A stretch of 64,000 nucleotides of DNA from Geomonas oryzae (GTDB taxonomy: Bacteria; Desulfobacterota; Desulfuromonadia; Geobacterales; Geobacteraceae), in assembly GCF_004117875.1 (NCBI RefSeq), contig NZ_RAHW01000002.1:372001-436000 (forward strand), given 5' to 3'. Position 1 is the first letter of the stretch; every line of letters begins with the position of its first letter. A model generated the notes under the pieces. The model saw nothing but the letters and a program-made list of their open reading frames with translations, did no database searches and was not told the origin of the DNA. Of the stretch, positions 62,263-64,000 are shown piece by piece. The translations under genes were made by a program, and so were the position numbers.

Positions 62263-63627
62263 ATGCACATGTCACGCTACCTGAAGATCTACCCCGCTAA
62301 AAACCGTCCCGATCACTTCCTTCTCTACTCGACCCTGCGCCTTTCCGCCGCCATCCTCTCCGGCGCCGCCCTCGATCATGCCCGCAAAGGTACCCTTCCG
62401 GACACCTTGCGCGACAAGCTCGCGCACCTGGGCATGCTGGTGCCCGATCCAGACAGCGAACGGGAACAGATGCGCGGCTTGCTGGACCGGGTGAACGCGA
62501 AAAGCCGACGCTTCACCGCGATGGTGGTGCTGAACCTCGACTGCAACCTGAACTGCGGGTATTGCTACGAGGCGGAGTTTCGCGACGGCCGATATATGAG
62601 CGAGGCCACCGCCGACCTCCTGGTCGAGTACCTCTTGCGCGAGCAGATAACCCGGGGCTTCGACGCGGAGCTCAGCTTCTACGGCGGCGAACCCCTCCTG
62701 TCGCTCGACCTGATCCGCCGCATCTCCCGGCCCCTCAAGGAGCAAGCGGAGCGCCACGGGGTGGACTACCGGTTCTCCGTGGTCACCAACGGCACGCTTT
62801 TGAACCGGCGCTGCGCCGGGGAACTGGCGGAGCTTGGCCTCAAGGGGGCCAAGTTCACCCTGGACGGCCCGCGTCATATCCACGATATCGAACGTCCCTA
62901 CGCCTCCGGGGCAGGGAGTTTCGACGCCATAGTGGACAACATCGCCGCCATATGGGACCTGGTCCCGATCCAGCTCGGCGGGAACTTCCGCAGCGAGAAC
63001 TACCTGCACTTCCCGCGCCTGCTCGACCAATTGGTGGAACGCGGCATCACCAAAGAGAAGATCCAAAGCGTCCTCTTCACACCGGTGACGCCGAAGGCGG
63101 GATGTTCGGAGCGCAGTTCAGGGTGCGTCAGTTCGAGCGCGCCATGGCTGGTGGAAGCGCAGCTCTACCTGCGCGAAGAGATCCTGAAGAGAGGCTTCAA
63201 GACCTCCAAGCCGAAGGTCTCCGCCTGTATCGTGGAACTGGAAAAGAACCTCCTGGTCAACTGCGAGGGGGATTTCTACAAATGCCCGGCCCTCATGGGG
63301 TGGGACGGATTCTCCATCGGCAACCTCGCCGAGGGAATCAGGGATTTCCGCGCTTCGCACGCCGTCGGCAACTGGCGGGTGGACGCCTGCCTCGATTGCG
63401 CCTACCTTCCGCTTTGCTTCGGCGGTTGCCGCTTTCTGAACCTTTTGCAGGACAAGACGGTGAGCGAGGTCGATTGTCGGCGCGACCACTTCGACGCCGC
63501 CCTTGAGCGGATCGTGGAGCAGGACTTGGCGTACACGGGCACATCGGGGGAGGCAAGGAAGGTGCCCACAGCGCGCGGCGTATCCTCCCCCGCCCCTAGT
63601 GGCGCTCCTGCTTCAGCCTCTTGTTGA
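62263..63627 (+). CDS. Radical SAM/SPASM peptide maturase (geopeptide-type)
   Basis: 454 residues from the ATG at 62263 (62269 is an alternative). Radical SAM cluster motif: Cys94-x3-Cys98-x2-Cys101 (LDCNLNCGYCYEA). SFYGGEPLL follows as the SAM-binding GGE motif. The C-terminal SPASM part holds further cysteines for auxiliary iron-sulfur clusters: Cys322, Cys334, Cys341 and Cys376-x2-Cys379-x5-Cys385-x3-Cys389, then Cys405. Two more at Cys281 and Cys288 lie in a loop. Such enzymes install thioether or C-C links in small peptides. The substrate is very probably the 38-residue peptide upstream. An unusual Ser/Pro/Ala tail (SSPAPSGAPASASC) overlaps the end of the convergent regulator gene by 32 bases. 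Confidence 0.9.
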   Translation: MHMSRYLKIYPAKNRPDHFLLYSTLRLSAAILSGAALDHARKGTLPDTLRDKLAHLGMLVPDPDSEREQMRGLLDRVNAKSRRFTAMVVLNLDCNLNCGYCYEAEFRDGRYMSEATADLLVEYLLREQITRGFDAELSFYGGEPLLSLDLIRRISRPLKEQAERHGVDYRFSVVTNGTLLNRRCAGELAELGLKGAKFTLDGPRHIHDIERPYASGAGSFDAIVDNIAAIWDLVPIQLGGNFRSENYLHFPRLLDQLVERGITKEKIQSVLFTPVTPKAGCSERSSGCVSSSAPWLVEAQLYLREEILKRGFKTSKPKVSACIVELEKNLLVNCEGDFYKCPALMGWDGFSIGNLAEGIRDFRASHAVGNWRVDACLDCAYLPLCFGGCRFLNLLQDKTVSEVDCRRDHFDAALERIVEQDLAYTGTSGEARKVPTARGVSSPAPSGAPASASC

Positions 63628-64000
63628 GGGTCGGGCGGGTCACCCCCAGAAGTTCGGCCGCCTGTGTCTGATTGCCGCTGGTAAGCTTCATCGCCTCGGC
63701 AATCAGATACTCCTCCACCTGCATGACAGTCGGAAACTTCCCGAAGAGCGCGAAGAGAGGGTTGCCGCAGTCCACCGGCTGCGGGGCACGGGCCGGGGCA
63801 GGTGTCACCCCGGGGAAGTCTGCAACCGACAACGGGGACCCGTCGTTGCAGGTGACAGCGTGGTGCACCATGTTGTAGAGTTCGCGAACGTTGCCCGGGA
63901 AGCTGCATTGCTGCAGCGCCGCGATCACCGCAGGCGGCACCCTGGGCACCGGCTTTTCCTGCTCGGCCGCGACCTGGCGCACGAAGTAGTCGACGAGCAC
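63596..64000 (-). CDS. Sigma-54-dependent activator, C-terminal part (gene runs off the window)
   Basis: Partial gene, 134 residues visible. It ends the AAA+ domain with FPGNVRELYNMVHHAV (the R-finger/sensor II region of NtrC-type activators), then a linker and a Fis-type helix-turn-helix (LTSGNQTQAAELLGVTRPTLNK). It is convergent with the maturase and overlaps it by 32 bases. It may be the activator of a nearby operon, perhaps receiving phosphate from the kinase at 57678 (speculation). No -24/-12 promoter was found in the divergent region at 61926-62033. Confidence 0.9.
   Translation of the reverse strand: MLVDYFVRQVAAEQEKPVPRVPPAVIAALQQCSFPGNVRELYNMVHHAVTCNDGSPLSVADFPGVTPAPARAPQPVDCGNPLFALFGKFPTVMQVEEYLIAEAMKLTSGNQTQAAELLGVTRPTLNKRLKQERH

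Overview
The window looks like a chromosomal segment of a GC-rich member of the Geobacteraceae (Geobacter / Geomonas / Citrifermentans type, Desulfuromonadota). The reasons are a multiheme c-type cytochrome with nine CXXCH motifs, a very short PilA-like pilin followed by its small partner protein, a sigma-54 / NtrC-type control circuit, a REC-CheR-type chemotaxis cluster, and a 'geopeptide'-like RiPP cassette. This taxonomic call is inference from gene content, since no marker gene such as rRNA is present. No tRNA, rRNA, insertion sequence, CRISPR array or prophage was seen.

Layout. 1-6.2 kb: a histidine kinase (cut by the window edge) and an NtrC-family regulator, followed by a DctPQM TRAP transporter operon with a textbook -24/-12 promoter and two tandem dyads upstream. 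6.3-11 kb: an NhaD-type antiporter, an M15-type (YcbK-like) protein, small membrane proteins, an unusual HTH-receiver fusion and a short diheme cytochrome. 11.3-16.7 kb: a YeiE-like LysR regulator divergent from a YeiH exporter, a 9-bp tandem repeat, and the cysH-cysD-cysN assimilatory sulfate reduction operon on the minus strand. 17-23 kb: a MATE transporter and a TolC-MacA-MacB export operon. 23.2-26.6 kb: a four-EF-hand protein, the multiheme cytochrome and a small periplasmic protein. 26.8-30.9 kb: a minus-strand operon of a TAXI solute-binding protein, an alpha/beta hydrolase, MlaA and an unrecognised protein. 31.2-37.7 kb: a YhiI-RbbA-YhhJ-like ABC exporter with its own outer membrane factor. 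37.8-44.8 kb: a TetR-controlled RND tripartite pump with tiny membrane proteins encoded at both ends. 45-48.9 kb: a nitroreductase, a PilA-N/PilA-C-like pair, a CoA-disulfide-reductase/rhodanese fusion, a small membrane protein and an FmdB zinc ribbon. 49.2-57.1 kb: a chemotaxis operon (cheR, cheW, mcp, cheA-REC, cheB, cheY). 57.4-64 kb: a sensor kinase, a periplasmic binding protein and a TonB-dependent receptor on the minus strand, divergent from a 38-residue peptide gene and its radical SAM/SPASM maturase. The 3' end of a sigma-54 activator gene closes the window.

How the parts fit together. Three different efflux systems (MacAB-TolC, ABC-HlyD-OMF, RND-MFP-OMF) lie within about 25 kb. Two sigma-54-type regulators bracket the window, and the first has a clear target promoter. 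The most distinctive system is the peptide/maturase pair at 62.0-63.6 kb. Its precursor ends in a Ser-Cys-Cys motif plus aromatic residues, is separated from the maturase by a perfect 16-bp hairpin, and shares a promoter region carrying three GCTAA/TTAGC half-sites with a receptor-binding protein-kinase operon. The next most interesting items are the pilin pair and the two tiny membrane proteins that flank the RND pump.
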